From NCBI GenBank assembly GCA_938074325.1, contig CALJFZ010000008.1:1-64000 (forward strand): DNA of 64,000 nucleotides. The letters are read 5' to 3'. The position numbers and the translations under genes are program-made. Below are positions 17,648 to 26,398 of this stretch, in pieces (position 1 is the first letter of the stretch; each line of letters starts with the position of its first letter). The stretch is from an uncultured Flavobacteriales bacterium (GTDB lineage Bacteria > Bacteroidota > Bacteroidia > Flavobacteriales_D > Sanyastnellaceae). Below the pieces are notes generated by a model, which worked only from the letters and a program-made list of their open reading frames with translations, made no database searches and had not been told where the DNA came from.

Positions 17648-18145
17648 TCAGAAGCGGTTCTCAACTTGGTCAATGGAACCCATGACCTTGTCTTTGAGGG
17701 CCGCCTTGAACGCTGACAAACGCTCAGCCACCGACGCATCGCTGGTAGCGACGATTTGTGCAGCGAGGATGCCTGCGTTGCGACCTCCGTCCAATGCGAC
17801 CGTAGCAACTGGAACCCCGGACGGCATTTGCAGAATGCTAAGCACAGAATCCCAACCGTCAATCGAGTTGCTGCTGTGGATGGGCACACCGATGACCGGC
17901 AAGGTCGTCAGCGATGCCGTCATGCCCGGAAGGTGAGCTGCGCCTCCTGCTCCTGCCACAATGACCTTAATCCCTCGACCTGCCGCTTGGTGCGCGTGTT
18001 CGACCATGCGCTCCGGCGTGCGGTGTGCCGAGACCACCGTCATTTCAAACGGCACCTCCAATTCCTTCAGAACTTCGCCAGCCTTTTCCATGATTGGGAG
18101 GTCACTGGCGGAACCCATGATGATGCTTACGACAGGTGTGGGCAT
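17648..18145 (-). CDS. purE: N5-carboxyaminoimidazole ribonucleotide mutase
   Basis: Class I PurE (165 aa) that converts N5-CAIR to CAIR in purine biosynthesis. The signature GSASDLPIMEKA at the N-terminus, SAHRTPERM, and the GAGGAAHLPGM loop with the active-site His are all present, as is the VPIHSSNSIDGWDSVLSI segment. purK is not adjacent in this window. It follows the bifunctional nuclease gene by 3 bases, so the two are probably cotranscribed. Confidence 0.96.
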   Translation of the reverse strand: MPTPVVSIIMGSASDLPIMEKAGEVLKELEVPFEMTVVSAHRTPERMVEHAHQAAGRGIKVIVAGAGGAAHLPGMTASLTTLPVIGVPIHSSNSIDGWDSVLSILQMPSGVPVATVALDGGRNAGILAAQIVATSDASVAERLSAFKAALKDKVMGSIDQVENRF

Positions 18146-18148
18146 GGT

Positions 18149-18742
18149 CTATTTTTGAGGGGTTGAGTTTTCGCGTGCGTCAATTTCATCCCGAAGACGG
18201 CTGGCGAGTTCGTAGTCCTCGCGCGCAATGGCCTGCTTCAATTCTTTCTTGAGATCCTTAATACTACGCGGCTTGGGTGGCTCATCCGATACGGACTGGG
18301 CGGCTTCCTCTGCCTGCTCCACTCGTTCCATTTCCTCAGGACCAATGCCAGCCATTTTCAACACGGACTCTGCACAGTAAATAGGGCAACCGAAGCGGTA
18401 GGCAATGGCCACTGCATCACTCGGACGGCAATCAATCTCTTCCGTCTTGTCGTCGGACACACAGGTCATTTTGGCAAAGAAGACGCCTTCCACCATGTTA
18501 TAAATCACCACTTCAAGCACGCGAATGTCGAAGGCGCCGAATGCCGCTTTGAACAGGTCATGCGTCAGCGGGCGCGAGGCCTTCATCTTTTCGATTTCTA
18601 TGGCAATGGCCTGGGCCTCTGAGCCGCCGATCACAATGGGCAACTTACGGTTACCCGAGACTTCGCTTAGGACCATGGCATATGCCCCTGAAGAGCTGCC
18701 ACTGAGTGCAATGTCCGATACCTCGACTTCTACCTTTTTCAT
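18149..18742 (-). CDS. Bifunctional nuclease family (DUF151/BFN) protein with C-terminal UvrB/C motif
   Basis: A 197 aa protein. Residues 1-135 form the BFN domain (LPIVIGGSEAQAIAIEIE, RPLTHDLF, CRPSDAVAIAYRFGCPIY), for which DNase/RNase activity has been reported in plant and bacterial members. A linker leads to a helical UVR motif (about 160-190: LKKELKQAIAREDYELASRLRDEI), as found in UvrB, UvrC and Clp ATPase adaptors, which mediates protein pairing. The ATG at 18742 lies 16 nt downstream of a TACCTTTG box, so it likely heads its own operon with purE and the flavin reductase. Confidence 0.92.
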   Translation of the reverse strand: MKKVEVEVSDIALSGSSSGAYAMVLSEVSGNRKLPIVIGGSEAQAIAIEIEKMKASRPLTHDLFKAAFGAFDIRVLEVVIYNMVEGVFFAKMTCVSDDKTEEIDCRPSDAVAIAYRFGCPIYCAESVLKMAGIGPEEMERVEQAEEAAQSVSDEPPKPRSIKDLKKELKQAIAREDYELASRLRDEIDARENSTPQK

Positions 18743-18758
18743 ACGAATCGCGTTACTG

Positions 18759-18766
18759 CAAAGGTA
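18759..18766 (-). promoter_or_regulatory. -7 box (TACCTTTG) for the bfn-purE-flavin reductase operon
   Basis: An exact TAnnTTTG match on the minus strand in the 39-base gap between etfA and the bifunctional nuclease gene. The -33 TTG is not evident. Confidence 0.55.
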
Positions 18767-18781
18767 GGCACTGAAACAGCA

Positions 18782-19726
18782 TCAGCTGTCCAACGCCTGC
18801 ACAGCAGCCGTCAACTTGGGCAGGACTTCAAATGCATCGCCCACAATTCCATAATCCGCTGCCTTGAAGAAAGGCGCTTCGGGATCGGTATTGATCACGA
18901 CGATGGTCTTGGATTGGTTCACCCCCGCCAAGTGCTGAATGGCACCTGAAATGCCCGCAGCGATGTAGAGATTGGGTCGAATGGTGATGCCGGTTTGTCC
19001 CACGTGCTCGTGGTGAGGGCGCCATCCAATATCCGACACCGGACGAGAGCACGCGGTGGTGGCTCCCATGGCTTGCGCCAATTCTTCCACAATGCCCCAG
19101 TTTTCAGGGCCCTTCAGTCCACGGCCCGCGCTGACCACCAACTCCGCCTCGGGGAGTGGAACCTGTCCGTCTCCGCTCGCAGCATCGAATCCTGTGACCT
19201 CCTCTCGCGCCTGACCCAAATCAGCCGAAAAGGCTTCCAGGGAAGCTGTTCCTCCGGCATTTGAGACGCCAAAGGCATTGGGCGTGACAGTATAAACGGC
19301 TTTTTCACTCGAGATGGCTACGTCGGCCATGGCTTTTCCTGAGAACACGTTCTTGCGCACGGTGCCTCCCTCCGGAAGGTGGGTCACCCCTGCAACCAAG
19401 CCTGCATTCAATCGGACGGCCACACGGGGGGCGATGGCTCGGCCGAAGTGGTCATGGCTCGACACAATGCATGTCGCACCTGCAGCTTCCGCAGCTGCTT
19501 CGGTCAATTTGGCCCATTGGCCGCTATCGGTTACGGCTGCTGCGTGATGCAAAACACGGCCAACCCCGGCTGCTCCGAGTGCGTCGGCGCTGTTTAATTC
19601 CCCGGCTACGATGGCAACTGCATCGGTACCGTTTTGTGCAGCCACACCTGCCGCATAACTCGCTGCCTCCAAACTGCTTTTCGTTGGGGCCCCATTTTTT
19701 GTGTTGACAATGGCTAATACTGACAT
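18782..19726 (-). CDS. etfA: Electron transfer flavoprotein subunit alpha
   Basis: Alpha subunit (314 aa) of ETF, which carries electrons from acyl-CoA and other dehydrogenases to the respiratory chain. The C-terminal FAD domain is complete: SAGRGLKGPENW, SRPVSDIGW, HEHVGQTG, PNLYIAAGISGAIQH and VVINTDPEAPFFKAADYG. The N-terminal half (AIVNTKNGAPTKSSLEAASYA) matches the alpha family. It starts 3 bases after the etfB stop and is cotranscribed with it. Confidence 0.96.
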   Translation of the reverse strand: MSVLAIVNTKNGAPTKSSLEAASYAAGVAAQNGTDAVAIVAGELNSADALGAAGVGRVLHHAAAVTDSGQWAKLTEAAAEAAGATCIVSSHDHFGRAIAPRVAVRLNAGLVAGVTHLPEGGTVRKNVFSGKAMADVAISSEKAVYTVTPNAFGVSNAGGTASLEAFSADLGQAREEVTGFDAASGDGQVPLPEAELVVSAGRGLKGPENWGIVEELAQAMGATTACSRPVSDIGWRPHHEHVGQTGITIRPNLYIAAGISGAIQHLAGVNQSKTIVVINTDPEAPFFKAADYGIVGDAFEVLPKLTAAVQALDS

Positions 19727-19729
19727 GGC

Positions 19730-20467
19730 TTAGATGGCTTTTGCTTCCTCACGGAGTAAACGAATGAGTTCTTCTGCGTTGTCGGCGTCGATCATTTTGC
19801 ACGCTCCTTTTTCCGGTGGAAGCGCAAAGCGTTCGATGCGCGTACCTCCTTCAGCGCTTCCCGTTTCGACGGTCAACGGCTTGGTGCGTGCGGACATGAT
19901 GCCGCGCATGTTCGGGATGCGCTGTTCTGCCATTCCCTTGGCCGCACTTAGCACCAAAGGCAAGGCTACTTTTACGTGCTCTTCTCCTCCGGCTGCTTCG
20001 CGCTTAACCTGGGCTTCAGAACCGTTGACTTCCAAATGCGTTGCGTTCGCTACGAAGCCACAGTCCAGCAATTCTGCTAACATGGCCGGCACCACCGCTC
20101 CGTTGTGGTCGATGGTTTCCTTGCCACACAAAACGACGTCGTACTCCTTTCCTGTTGCATAGTCTGCGATCAAACGGGCAACCTGCAAAGCATCTGTGGG
20201 CTCACTGTCGATGCGCACAGCGTCGTCGGCTCCAATAGCCAAGGCCTTGCGAATGATGGGGTCGCAACCAGCGCCTCCAACCGTAATGGTGGTCACCTTG
20301 CCACCTTGCTGTGCTTTCAATTCTATGGCACGGACCAATGCGTACCATTCATCGTATGGATTGACGATGTATTGCACTCCGTTGGAGTCAAATTCGCGGT
20401 CTTCGTTGGTGAACGCGATGCGACTCGTTGTGTCCGGAGCTTGGCTAATGCAAACGAGTAAATTCAT
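19730..20467 (-). CDS. etfB: Electron transfer flavoprotein subunit beta
   Basis: Beta subunit (245 aa) of ETF. MNLLVCISQAPDT at ATG 20467 is the expected N-terminus. The frame runs further upstream, but the added residues are not ETF-like and would cross the promoter. VNPYDEWYALVRAIELK, AIGADDAVRI, LCGKETIDHNG and the GTRIERFALPPEKGACKM tail are family hallmarks. Partner etfA follows directly. A TACCTTTG box 4 nt before the ATG points to a leaderless message. It is divergent from pdhB. Confidence 0.96.
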   Translation of the reverse strand: MNLLVCISQAPDTTSRIAFTNEDREFDSNGVQYIVNPYDEWYALVRAIELKAQQGGKVTTITVGGAGCDPIIRKALAIGADDAVRIDSEPTDALQVARLIADYATGKEYDVVLCGKETIDHNGAVVPAMLAELLDCGFVANATHLEVNGSEAQVKREAAGGEEHVKVALPLVLSAAKGMAEQRIPNMRGIMSARTKPLTVETGSAEGGTRIERFALPPEKGACKMIDADNAEELIRLLREEAKAI

Positions 20468-20471
20468 GCCA

Positions 20472-20479
20472 CAAAGGTA
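20472..20479 (-). promoter_or_regulatory. -7 box (TACCTTTG) 4 nt upstream of etfB
   Basis: An exact TAnnTTTG match. Since initiation usually occurs a few bases after this box, the transcript would begin at or next to the ATG (leaderless). Confidence 0.55.
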
Positions 20480-20620
20480 GGCAGTTGCCGGCCAAAACCG
20501 ACGCCAAATTACTATGCACGCATACAATTTTTTGCGCAACTTATACCGCATCAATACCGGCCAAAATCAGCTTGGTTTTGAGGCCAAAAAAGATGGGTTT
20601 TATTCCTTTGTTAGTTGACT

Positions 20621-20628
20621 TATCTTTG
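20621..20628 (+). promoter_or_regulatory. -7 box (TATCTTTG) for pdhB
   Basis: An exact TAnnTTTG match 24 nt before the pdhB ATG, in the 185-base divergent region between etfB and pdhB. A T-rich stretch (GGGTTTTATT, 20596-20605) sits at about -33 spacing. Confidence 0.55.
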
Positions 20629-20652
20629 CCGACCAATTCAAGACACACACGC

Positions 20653-21633
20653 ATGCGCGAGGTACAATTCAGAGAAGCCGTGGCGGAAGCCATGAGCGAG
20701 GAAATGCGACGAGACAAGAGCGTCTTTTTGATGGGTGAAGAGGTAGCCGAATACAACGGAGCCTACAAAGCGTCGAAAGGCATGTTGGACGAATTCGGCC
20801 CAGAGCGGGTCATCGACACCCCCATCGCCGAGCTCGGTTTTGCCAGTATTGCAGTGGGAGCGGCCATGAACGGCCTCCGTCCCATTGTTGAATTTATGAC
20901 TTGGAATTTCGCCATTCTGGCTGCTGACCAAATCATCAACCACGCGGCGAAAATGTTGCAAATGAGCGGTGGCCAATACAATGTACCCATCGTGTTTCGA
21001 GGCCCCAACGGCACCGCAGGACAATTGGCTGCTACGCACAGCCAATCCTTCGAATCGATGTACGCTTCCATCCCTGGCTTGAAGGTGGTTACGCCATTCA
21101 CGCCATACGAAGCGAAGGGTTTGCTGAAGTCGGCCATCCGCGACAACGACCCTGTGTTGATCATGGAGAGTGAAAAGATGTATGGCGATAAAGGCCTCAT
21201 TCCTGAGGGTGAGTTCCTCGTCCCCATCGGAAAGGCGAACATCCGCCGCAAAGGCGATGCCGTGACCATCGTGTCGTTTGGCAAGATTCTCAAGACGGTA
21301 CACGCTGCAGCGGACGAATTGGAAAAAGAAGGCATTGAAGTGGAGATCATCGATTTGGTCACCATCCGCCCGTTGGACCTGGACACCATCATTGAAAGCA
21401 TCAAGAAGACCAACCGATTGGTCATCGTAGAAGAGAGCTTCCCTGTTGCCAGCATCAGCAGTGAAGTCGCTTACCGCGTTCAGCGTAACGCATTTGACTA
21501 CCTCGACGCACCCGTTGTGCGCTTGTGCCAGTCGGACACCCCATTCGCATTCTCTCCGCCTCTAATCGACGAAGCCCTTCCCCAGGTGAAGGACATCATG
21601 GAGGCCGTAAAAAGTGTAGCTTACGTCGCGTAA
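20653..21633 (+). CDS. pdhB: Pyruvate (2-oxoacid) dehydrogenase E1 component subunit beta
   Basis: A 326 aa E1-beta, half of the thiamine-diphosphate heterotetramer that decarboxylates pyruvate to acetyl groups for CoA. MREVQFREAVAEAMSEEM is the standard start (ATG 20653; the upstream open frame includes the promoter). ThDP-contact region MGEEVAEYNGAYKASKGM, IDTPIAELGFASIAVGAAM, EFMTWNF and the C-terminal VEESFPVASISSEVAY are present. E1-alpha and E2 are not adjacent. The MSGGQYNVPIVFRGPNG segment is typical of PdhB, but a branched-chain 2-oxoacid role is not strictly excluded. Confidence 0.94.
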   Translation: MREVQFREAVAEAMSEEMRRDKSVFLMGEEVAEYNGAYKASKGMLDEFGPERVIDTPIAELGFASIAVGAAMNGLRPIVEFMTWNFAILAADQIINHAAKMLQMSGGQYNVPIVFRGPNGTAGQLAATHSQSFESMYASIPGLKVVTPFTPYEAKGLLKSAIRDNDPVLIMESEKMYGDKGLIPEGEFLVPIGKANIRRKGDAVTIVSFGKILKTVHAAADELEKEGIEVEIIDLVTIRPLDLDTIIESIKKTNRLVIVEESFPVASISSEVAYRVQRNAFDYLDAPVVRLCQSDTPFAFSPPLIDEALPQVKDIMEAVKSVAYVA

Positions 21634-21683
21634 GCCTCGAATAACCCGAAACAATAGCGCCCTCGGCGCACACACAAACAATC

Positions 21684-23960
21684 ATGGATCAAACGCTGCT
21701 TTATTCAGTACCCGCAATCGCCGTTTTGGGATTGCTTGTCATGGCCGTGCAATCTGCTTGGGTTCGCAAGCAAGATGCCGGCGAAGCCAGAATGGCTGAA
21801 ATCGCCAATCACATCCACGAAGGCGCATTGGCTTTCCTCCGTGCGGAGTACCGCATCCTGGCCATATTCGTCGTCATCGCTGGCGCACTGCTCGGATTTG
21901 TATCGACCATCGTGCCTACCACGCACTGGTTCATCGTCGTGGCGTTTGTCATCGGAGCGGTGTTCTCAGCATTGGCTGGAAACGTTGGTATGCGCATCGC
22001 GACACAAGCAAATGTTCGCACCACGCAAGCGGCTCGTACATCCCTCGCACAAGGCTTGAAAGTGAGCTTTACGGGCGGTATGGTCATGGGTTTGGGGGTT
22101 GCCGGCTTGGCAGTCTTCGGCTTGAGCGTACTGTTCATTTTGTTGCTCGGCATGAACCTCGCCCCCGAGATTACGTCAAGCGTTGATCAGATGACCGTGG
22201 TTTTGGAAGCACTAGCAGGCTTCTCACTCGGTGCTGAATCCATTGCACTCTTCGCTCGTGTAGGGGGCGGTATTTACACGAAGGCCGCCGATGTCGGCGC
22301 AGACTTGGTGGGAAAGGTTGAGGCAGGCATTCCTGAAGACGACCCGCGCAACCCTGCAACCATTGCCGACAACGTAGGTGATAACGTGGGTGACGTTGCG
22401 GGCATGGGAGCCGATTTGTTCGGTTCATATGTCGCCACCGTACTTGCTGCCATGGTACTGGGCAACGCGGTCATCCGTGGCACCGGTGGTTTGGACGACA
22501 ACTTCGGAGGCCAATCCACCATTTTGTTGCCTTTGATCATTGCCGCCTTGGGCATCATCTTCTCCATCTTGGGTGGAATGATGATCCGCGTAAAGGACGG
22601 CGCAAAAGAAAGCGACGTTCAAGCCGCCCTCAACCGTGGTAACTGGGGTTCCATCTTGATGACAGCGATTGCGTCGTACGCGCTCATCACTTGGATGCTG
22701 CCTGCGAACATGCAAATGAGTGAGATCGGTGGTGCAGACGCCATCGTCTTCTCTCCAATGGATGTCTTCTACGCGGTCATCGTGGGTCTCATCGTAGGCG
22801 GCGTCATCAGCTATATGACAGAGCATTTCACGGGCCTTGGCAAGAAGCCTGTATTGGATATCGTTCAGAAGTCTTCCACTGGTGCCGCGACCAACATCAT
22901 TGCCGGCCTCGCTACCGGTATGATTTCAACTTTCGGCCCCATCCTCCTCTTCGCTACTGCTATTTACACAGCTTATGCATTCGCAGGATTTTACGGCGTT
23001 GCAATTGCCGCTTCGGCCATGATGGCAACAACAGCTATGCAGCTTGCTATTGATGCCTTCGGGCCGATTGCTGATAACGCAGGAGGCATTGCGGAAATGA
23101 GCGAACTCCCTGAAGAAGTGCGTGAGCGCACGGACATCCTCGATTCGGTAGGGAACACCACAGCTGCGATCGGCAAAGGTTTCGCCATTGCATCCGCAGC
23201 TTTGACGGCCCTCGCCTTGTTCGCAGCCTATGTTGAATTCACTGGCATAGACGGCATCAATATTTTCAAGGCAAACGTTCTCGCAGCCCTGTTCATCGGG
23301 GGCATGGTACCGGTCGTATTCTCTGCATTGGCTATGAACAGCGTAGGTAAGGCTGCCATGGAGATGGTGAAAGAAGTTCGCCGCCAGTTCAAAGAGATTC
23401 CCGGAATCATGGAAGGCACAGGTACGCCCGAGTACGGCAAGTGTGTAGACATCAGTACCCAGGCCGCGTTGCGCGAAATGATGCTCCCTGGAGCGATGAC
23501 CATCATCTTCCCCTTGGTCATTGGCTTGCTGCCATTGTTGTTTGGCATGCCAAACGAGTGGGCAGCTGAAACCCTGGGTGGCTACATGGCCGGTGTAACC
23601 GTTTCAGGTGTGCTCTGGGCTATCTTCCAGAACAACGCAGGTGGTGCATGGGACAATGCCAAGAAGTCTTTTGAAGCCGGTGTCGAAATCGACGGAAAAA
23701 TGACCTTCAAAGGCTCTGACGCGCACAAGGCTGCTGTAACCGGCGATACGGTTGGTGATCCTTTCAAGGACACAAGCGGGCCTTCAATGAACATCTTGAT
23801 CAAGTTGACTTGCCTTGTTGGTCTCGTGATTGCACCCATTTTGGGAGGTCACGGCAGCGAGGAAGGCCACGCTGAAGCCATCGAAACTAAGGTTGAAGCA
23901 GAAGCCAATCCTACTGCTGAAAACGTCACAGCGACATTCGAAACAGCCGCCGCTGAGTAA
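21684..23960 (+). CDS. hppA: K+-dependent membrane-bound proton/sodium-translocating pyrophosphatase
   Basis: Integral membrane PPase (758 aa, about 16 helices) that couples PPi hydrolysis to H+ and/or Na+ pumping. The substrate site [21 protein letters not shown], then [20 protein letters not shown], is intact. So are [15 protein letters not shown] and the C-terminal [11 protein letters not shown] and [12 protein letters not shown] motifs. In the K+-determining segment [13 protein letters not shown] the position after TT is Ala rather than Lys, which marks the K+-dependent class; such enzymes may pump Na+, H+ or both. It is preceded by pdhB with 50 bases between and followed by a strong terminator. 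Confidence 0.96.
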   Translation: MDQTLLYSVPAIAVLGLLVMAVQSAWVRKQDAGEARMAEIANHIHEGALAFLRAEYRILAIFVVIAGALLGFVSTIVPTTHWFIVVAFVIGAVFSALAGNVGMRIATQANVRTTQAARTSLAQGLKVSFTGGMVMGLGVAGLAVFGLSVLFILLLGMNLAPEITSSVDQMTVVLEALAGFSLGAESIALFARVGGGIYTKAADVGADLVGKVEAGIPEDDPRNPATIADNVGDNVGDVAGMGADLFGSYVATVLAAMVLGNAVIRGTGGLDDNFGGQSTILLPLIIAALGIIFSILGGMMIRVKDGAKESDVQAALNRGNWGSILMTAIASYALITWMLPANMQMSEIGGADAIVFSPMDVFYAVIVGLIVGGVISYMTEHFTGLGKKPVLDIVQKSSTGAATNIIAGLATGMISTFGPILLFATAIYTAYAFAGFYGVAIAASAMMATTAMQLAIDAFGPIADNAGGIAEMSELPEEVRERTDILDSVGNTTAAIGKGFAIASAALTALALFAAYVEFTGIDGINIFKANVLAALFIGGMVPVVFSALAMNSVGKAAMEMVKEVRRQFKEIPGIMEGTGTPEYGKCVDISTQAALREMMLPGAMTIIFPLVIGLLPLLFGMPNEWAAETLGGYMAGVTVSGVLWAIFQNNAGGAWDNAKKSFEAGVEIDGKMTFKGSDAHKAAVTGDTVGDPFKDTSGPSMNILIKLTCLVGLVIAPILGGHGSEEGHAEAIETKVEAEANPTAENVTATFETAAAE

Positions 23961-23976
23961 GTGCGGTTGCTTCATC

Positions 23977-24008
23977 AAAAAAGGGACTCCACTGGAGTCC
24001 CTTTTTTT
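23977..24008. terminator. Bidirectional intrinsic terminator after hppA
   Basis: A 14-bp perfect stem (AAAAAAGGGACTCC with GGAGTCCCTTTTTT) and 3-nt loop ACT, with T runs on both strands. It ends hppA and can also end the convergent deoxynucleoside kinase transcript. Confidence 0.92.
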
Positions 24009-24054
24009 GTGTCCGGCTGTTTGGCTTCGGCTAGGACAAATGCAAATGGAGCCT

Positions 24055-24672
24055 TTAGACGAACAATCCGTGCAAGGCGCCGTCCACGCCTTCAATTACC
24101 TGTCCCAGGTCCTCCTTGTTCTCGTGGAAACGGTTGTTGTCGACGTCAATGACCAACAGTTTGCCTGCTGAATAGGTGCTGATCCAAGCCTCGTACCGTT
24201 CGTTCAGTCGGTTGAGGTAATCCAATCGGATGGCTTCTTCGTAATCCCGTCCACGCTTCTGGATGTTCTCGACCAATTTGGGCACGGAGGCGCGCAGGTA
24301 AATCATGAGGTCGGGTGGAGAAATGAACCGCTCCATCAGTTGGAACAAGTCCAAGTAATTTTGAAAATCACGGGAACTCATCAAACCCATCGCGTGAAGG
24401 TTGGGCGCGAAAATGTGCGCATCCTCGTAAATGGTGCGGTCTTGGATCACCTTCTTGCCGCTCTCCTGCAATTCAGCTAGCTGACCAAAGCGGGAGCGAA
24501 GGAAGAAGACTTGCAAATTGAAGGACCAGCGCTGCATGTCCTTGTAAAAGTCATTCAAGTACGGATTGTCGTCTACCTGCTCAAAATGAGGCTCGTAACG
24601 GTAATGTTTCGCGAGGAGCGTGGTCAGCGTGGTCTTCCCAGACCCGATGTTTCCGGCGATGGCAATGTGCAT
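24055..24672 (-). CDS. Deoxynucleoside kinase
   Basis: A 205 aa dNK-family kinase (deoxyadenosine/deoxyguanosine kinase type) for nucleoside salvage. It has the P-loop GNIGSGKTT (7-15), the substrate-binding FEQVDDNPYLNDFY and WSFNLQVFFLRSRF, the catalytic DRTIYEDAHIFA segment, and a LID-like KRGRDYE. Which deoxynucleoside is preferred cannot be decided. A TATTTTGC sequence (24694-24701) may be its -7 box, and a 15-bp palindrome lies further upstream at 24721-24735. Confidence 0.93.
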   Translation of the reverse strand: MHIAIAGNIGSGKTTLTTLLAKHYRYEPHFEQVDDNPYLNDFYKDMQRWSFNLQVFFLRSRFGQLAELQESGKKVIQDRTIYEDAHIFAPNLHAMGLMSSRDFQNYLDLFQLMERFISPPDLMIYLRASVPKLVENIQKRGRDYEEAIRLDYLNRLNERYEAWISTYSAGKLLVIDVDNNRFHENKEDLGQVIEGVDGALHGLFV

Positions 24673-24720
24673 AATCTTGGCTTCGTTGAGCCTGCAAAAT
24701 AGCCCCTAACGCATCGGAAC

Positions 24721-24735
24721 GAAAACCGGGTTTTC
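24721..24735. promoter_or_regulatory. 15-bp palindrome (possible operator) upstream of the deoxynucleoside kinase
   Basis: GAAAACC-G-GGTTTTC is a perfect 7+7 inverted repeat with a single central base, too tight to form an RNA hairpin. It therefore looks more like a dimeric protein site. It lies about 20-40 bases upstream of the putative -7 box of the kinase gene. No regulator is assigned. Confidence 0.25.
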
Positions 24736-24769
24736 AACAGGCACCCCACACGGTATGAACCCGGAATTG

Positions 24770-26314
24770 TTAAGGAAGTGACGGCATCGACTTCGCTGCC
24801 GCATGCTGATTCATCAGGTCTTCGACCACCGCCCGGTCATTGGAAAGCCGAGGCACTTTGTGTTGGCCGCCCAACTTCCCTTGGGAACGCAGCCACGCGT
24901 CGAACGTGCCGGGTTCCACTGCGTGTACTTGGGGAAACCTCAGCGCCAATTCGGCTGTGCGTTTCGCATCGTAATCAGAATTTTGGCGGCGCAAGGATGC
25001 GTCCAAACACGATGCGAAGAGGTCCATTCCTCCTGCAGGCGGCTTGCTGAACTCAATGCACCATTCGTGTCCCCCCGTCTCTTCCAAATTCATGAATACC
25101 GGCGCTGCCGTGAAGTCACGCACATGTGCATTGGCAAGGGTACTGGCCTCGGCGATGGCCTTTTCGGCCTGGTCCACCATCAACTCCTCGCCGAATGCAT
25201 TCAAGTATGAAGTCGTTCGGCCCACCACCTGCATCCGGAAGGGGTGCAACTCGGTGATGCGCACAACATCGCCAAGCGCATACCGCCAAAGACCTGCATT
25301 GGTCGAAATCACCAAGGCGTAGTCCTGCCCCACTTCCAACTCCCGCAACTCCAGCGCCAGCGGCTCTGCCTGGCCCCACTCAGACATTGGCACAAACTCG
25401 AAGTAGATGCCGTAGTCCAACATCATCAACATGTCCCCCGCCCCCAGTCGATCTTCCAAGCCAAAGAATCCTTCGGAGGCGTTGTACGTCTCCAAGCAAT
25501 CGAAAGGAAAGTTCGTCTCACCTACCAAGGCATCGAATTCCGCTCGGTACGGAGCAAAACTCACACCGCCGTGCATGTACAATTGAAGATTGGGCCACAC
25601 TTCGCCCAATGTTGCAGCACCCGACACCTCAAGCACGCGCTTCGCCACTACCAGCATCCAGCTTGGAACCCCTGCCAGAATGCGCACGTCTTCTTTCAAC
25701 GTGGCCTGTGCCATCGCCTCTACCTTCTCCTCCCAATTCTCCATCAACGCGATTTCTCGCCCCGGCGTCCGGCGCGCCTCTACCCAGAACGGAAGGTTCC
25801 TCACGATGATGGCGCTGAGGTCTCCACTGTACCCCCCCGCCCCGCGGTTGTGCAGTGCGGATGACCCTCCCAAAATCAAATGCTTCCCATCGTACAGCTC
25901 GGCTCCGGGCCGTTGATCACAGAACAAGGCGAGCAGGTCCTTGCCCCCTTTGTAATGGCAGCCCTGCAGCGATGCCTCTGTTACGGGAAGGTACTTGCTG
26001 CGGTCCGAGCTCGTGCCTGAACTCTTGGCAAACCATTTCGTTTCACCGGGCCAAAGGACGTTTTCCTCACCGCTCTGAGCCCGTTGGATGTAAGGTTTGA
26101 TTTCGTCATAGGTGCGAATGGGAACTTGGCGACGAAACTGCCGCAAGTTGCGCACTTCGCCCAGGCCGTGATCTCGACCAAATGCCGTGTTGCGTCCCGG
26201 CAAGAGTAACCGAGAAAACAACTGACGCTGCAATTCCACCGGCCGGTTACGGACCAGTTCGATGTTCATCATGCGCTTGCGGATGAACCAGCGGAATGCA
26301 GAATTGAGTGCCAT
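24770..26314 (-). CDS. GH3 auxin-responsive-promoter family protein (acyl-adenylate-forming)
   Basis: A 514 aa member of the GH3 family, the ANL-type adenylating fold found in plants and Bacteroidota. ATP-site motifs are visible: KSSGTSSDRSKYLPVT (P-loop like), YNASEGFFG, and a C-terminal LWRYALGDVVRITE with VVGRTTSYLNAFGEEL. Plant members conjugate amino acids to acyl substrates; the bacterial substrate is unknown. A TATTTTCG element (26331-26338) lies 16 nt before the ATG. The neighbouring cysteine desulfurase gene ends 84 bases upstream, so the two are probably separate transcripts. Confidence 0.92.
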   Translation of the reverse strand: MALNSAFRWFIRKRMMNIELVRNRPVELQRQLFSRLLLPGRNTAFGRDHGLGEVRNLRQFRRQVPIRTYDEIKPYIQRAQSGEENVLWPGETKWFAKSSGTSSDRSKYLPVTEASLQGCHYKGGKDLLALFCDQRPGAELYDGKHLILGGSSALHNRGAGGYSGDLSAIIVRNLPFWVEARRTPGREIALMENWEEKVEAMAQATLKEDVRILAGVPSWMLVVAKRVLEVSGAATLGEVWPNLQLYMHGGVSFAPYRAEFDALVGETNFPFDCLETYNASEGFFGLEDRLGAGDMLMMLDYGIYFEFVPMSEWGQAEPLALELRELEVGQDYALVISTNAGLWRYALGDVVRITELHPFRMQVVGRTTSYLNAFGEELMVDQAEKAIAEASTLANAHVRDFTAAPVFMNLEETGGHEWCIEFSKPPAGGMDLFASCLDASLRRQNSDYDAKRTAELALRFPQVHAVEPGTFDAWLRSQGKLGGQHKVPRLSNDRAVVEDLMNQHAAAKSMPSLP

Positions 26315-26398
26315 GAAATTTGGTGCGCCTCGAAAATAAACCGCAAAGGCCGCGAATAAAACCCCAGCAGGTGAAAGGACGCAAAAAGGCTCCCGGGT

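Noticed and set aside
18782-20467. etfBA as fixBA nitrogen-fixation genes
   Set aside because: No fixC/fixX or nif genes nearby; the subunits match general ETF of respiratory metabolism.
20485-20652. N-terminal extension of pdhB from an upstream start
   Set aside because: The added 56 residues do not resemble E1-beta and include the -7 box TATCTTTG; ATG 20653 gives the normal N-terminus.
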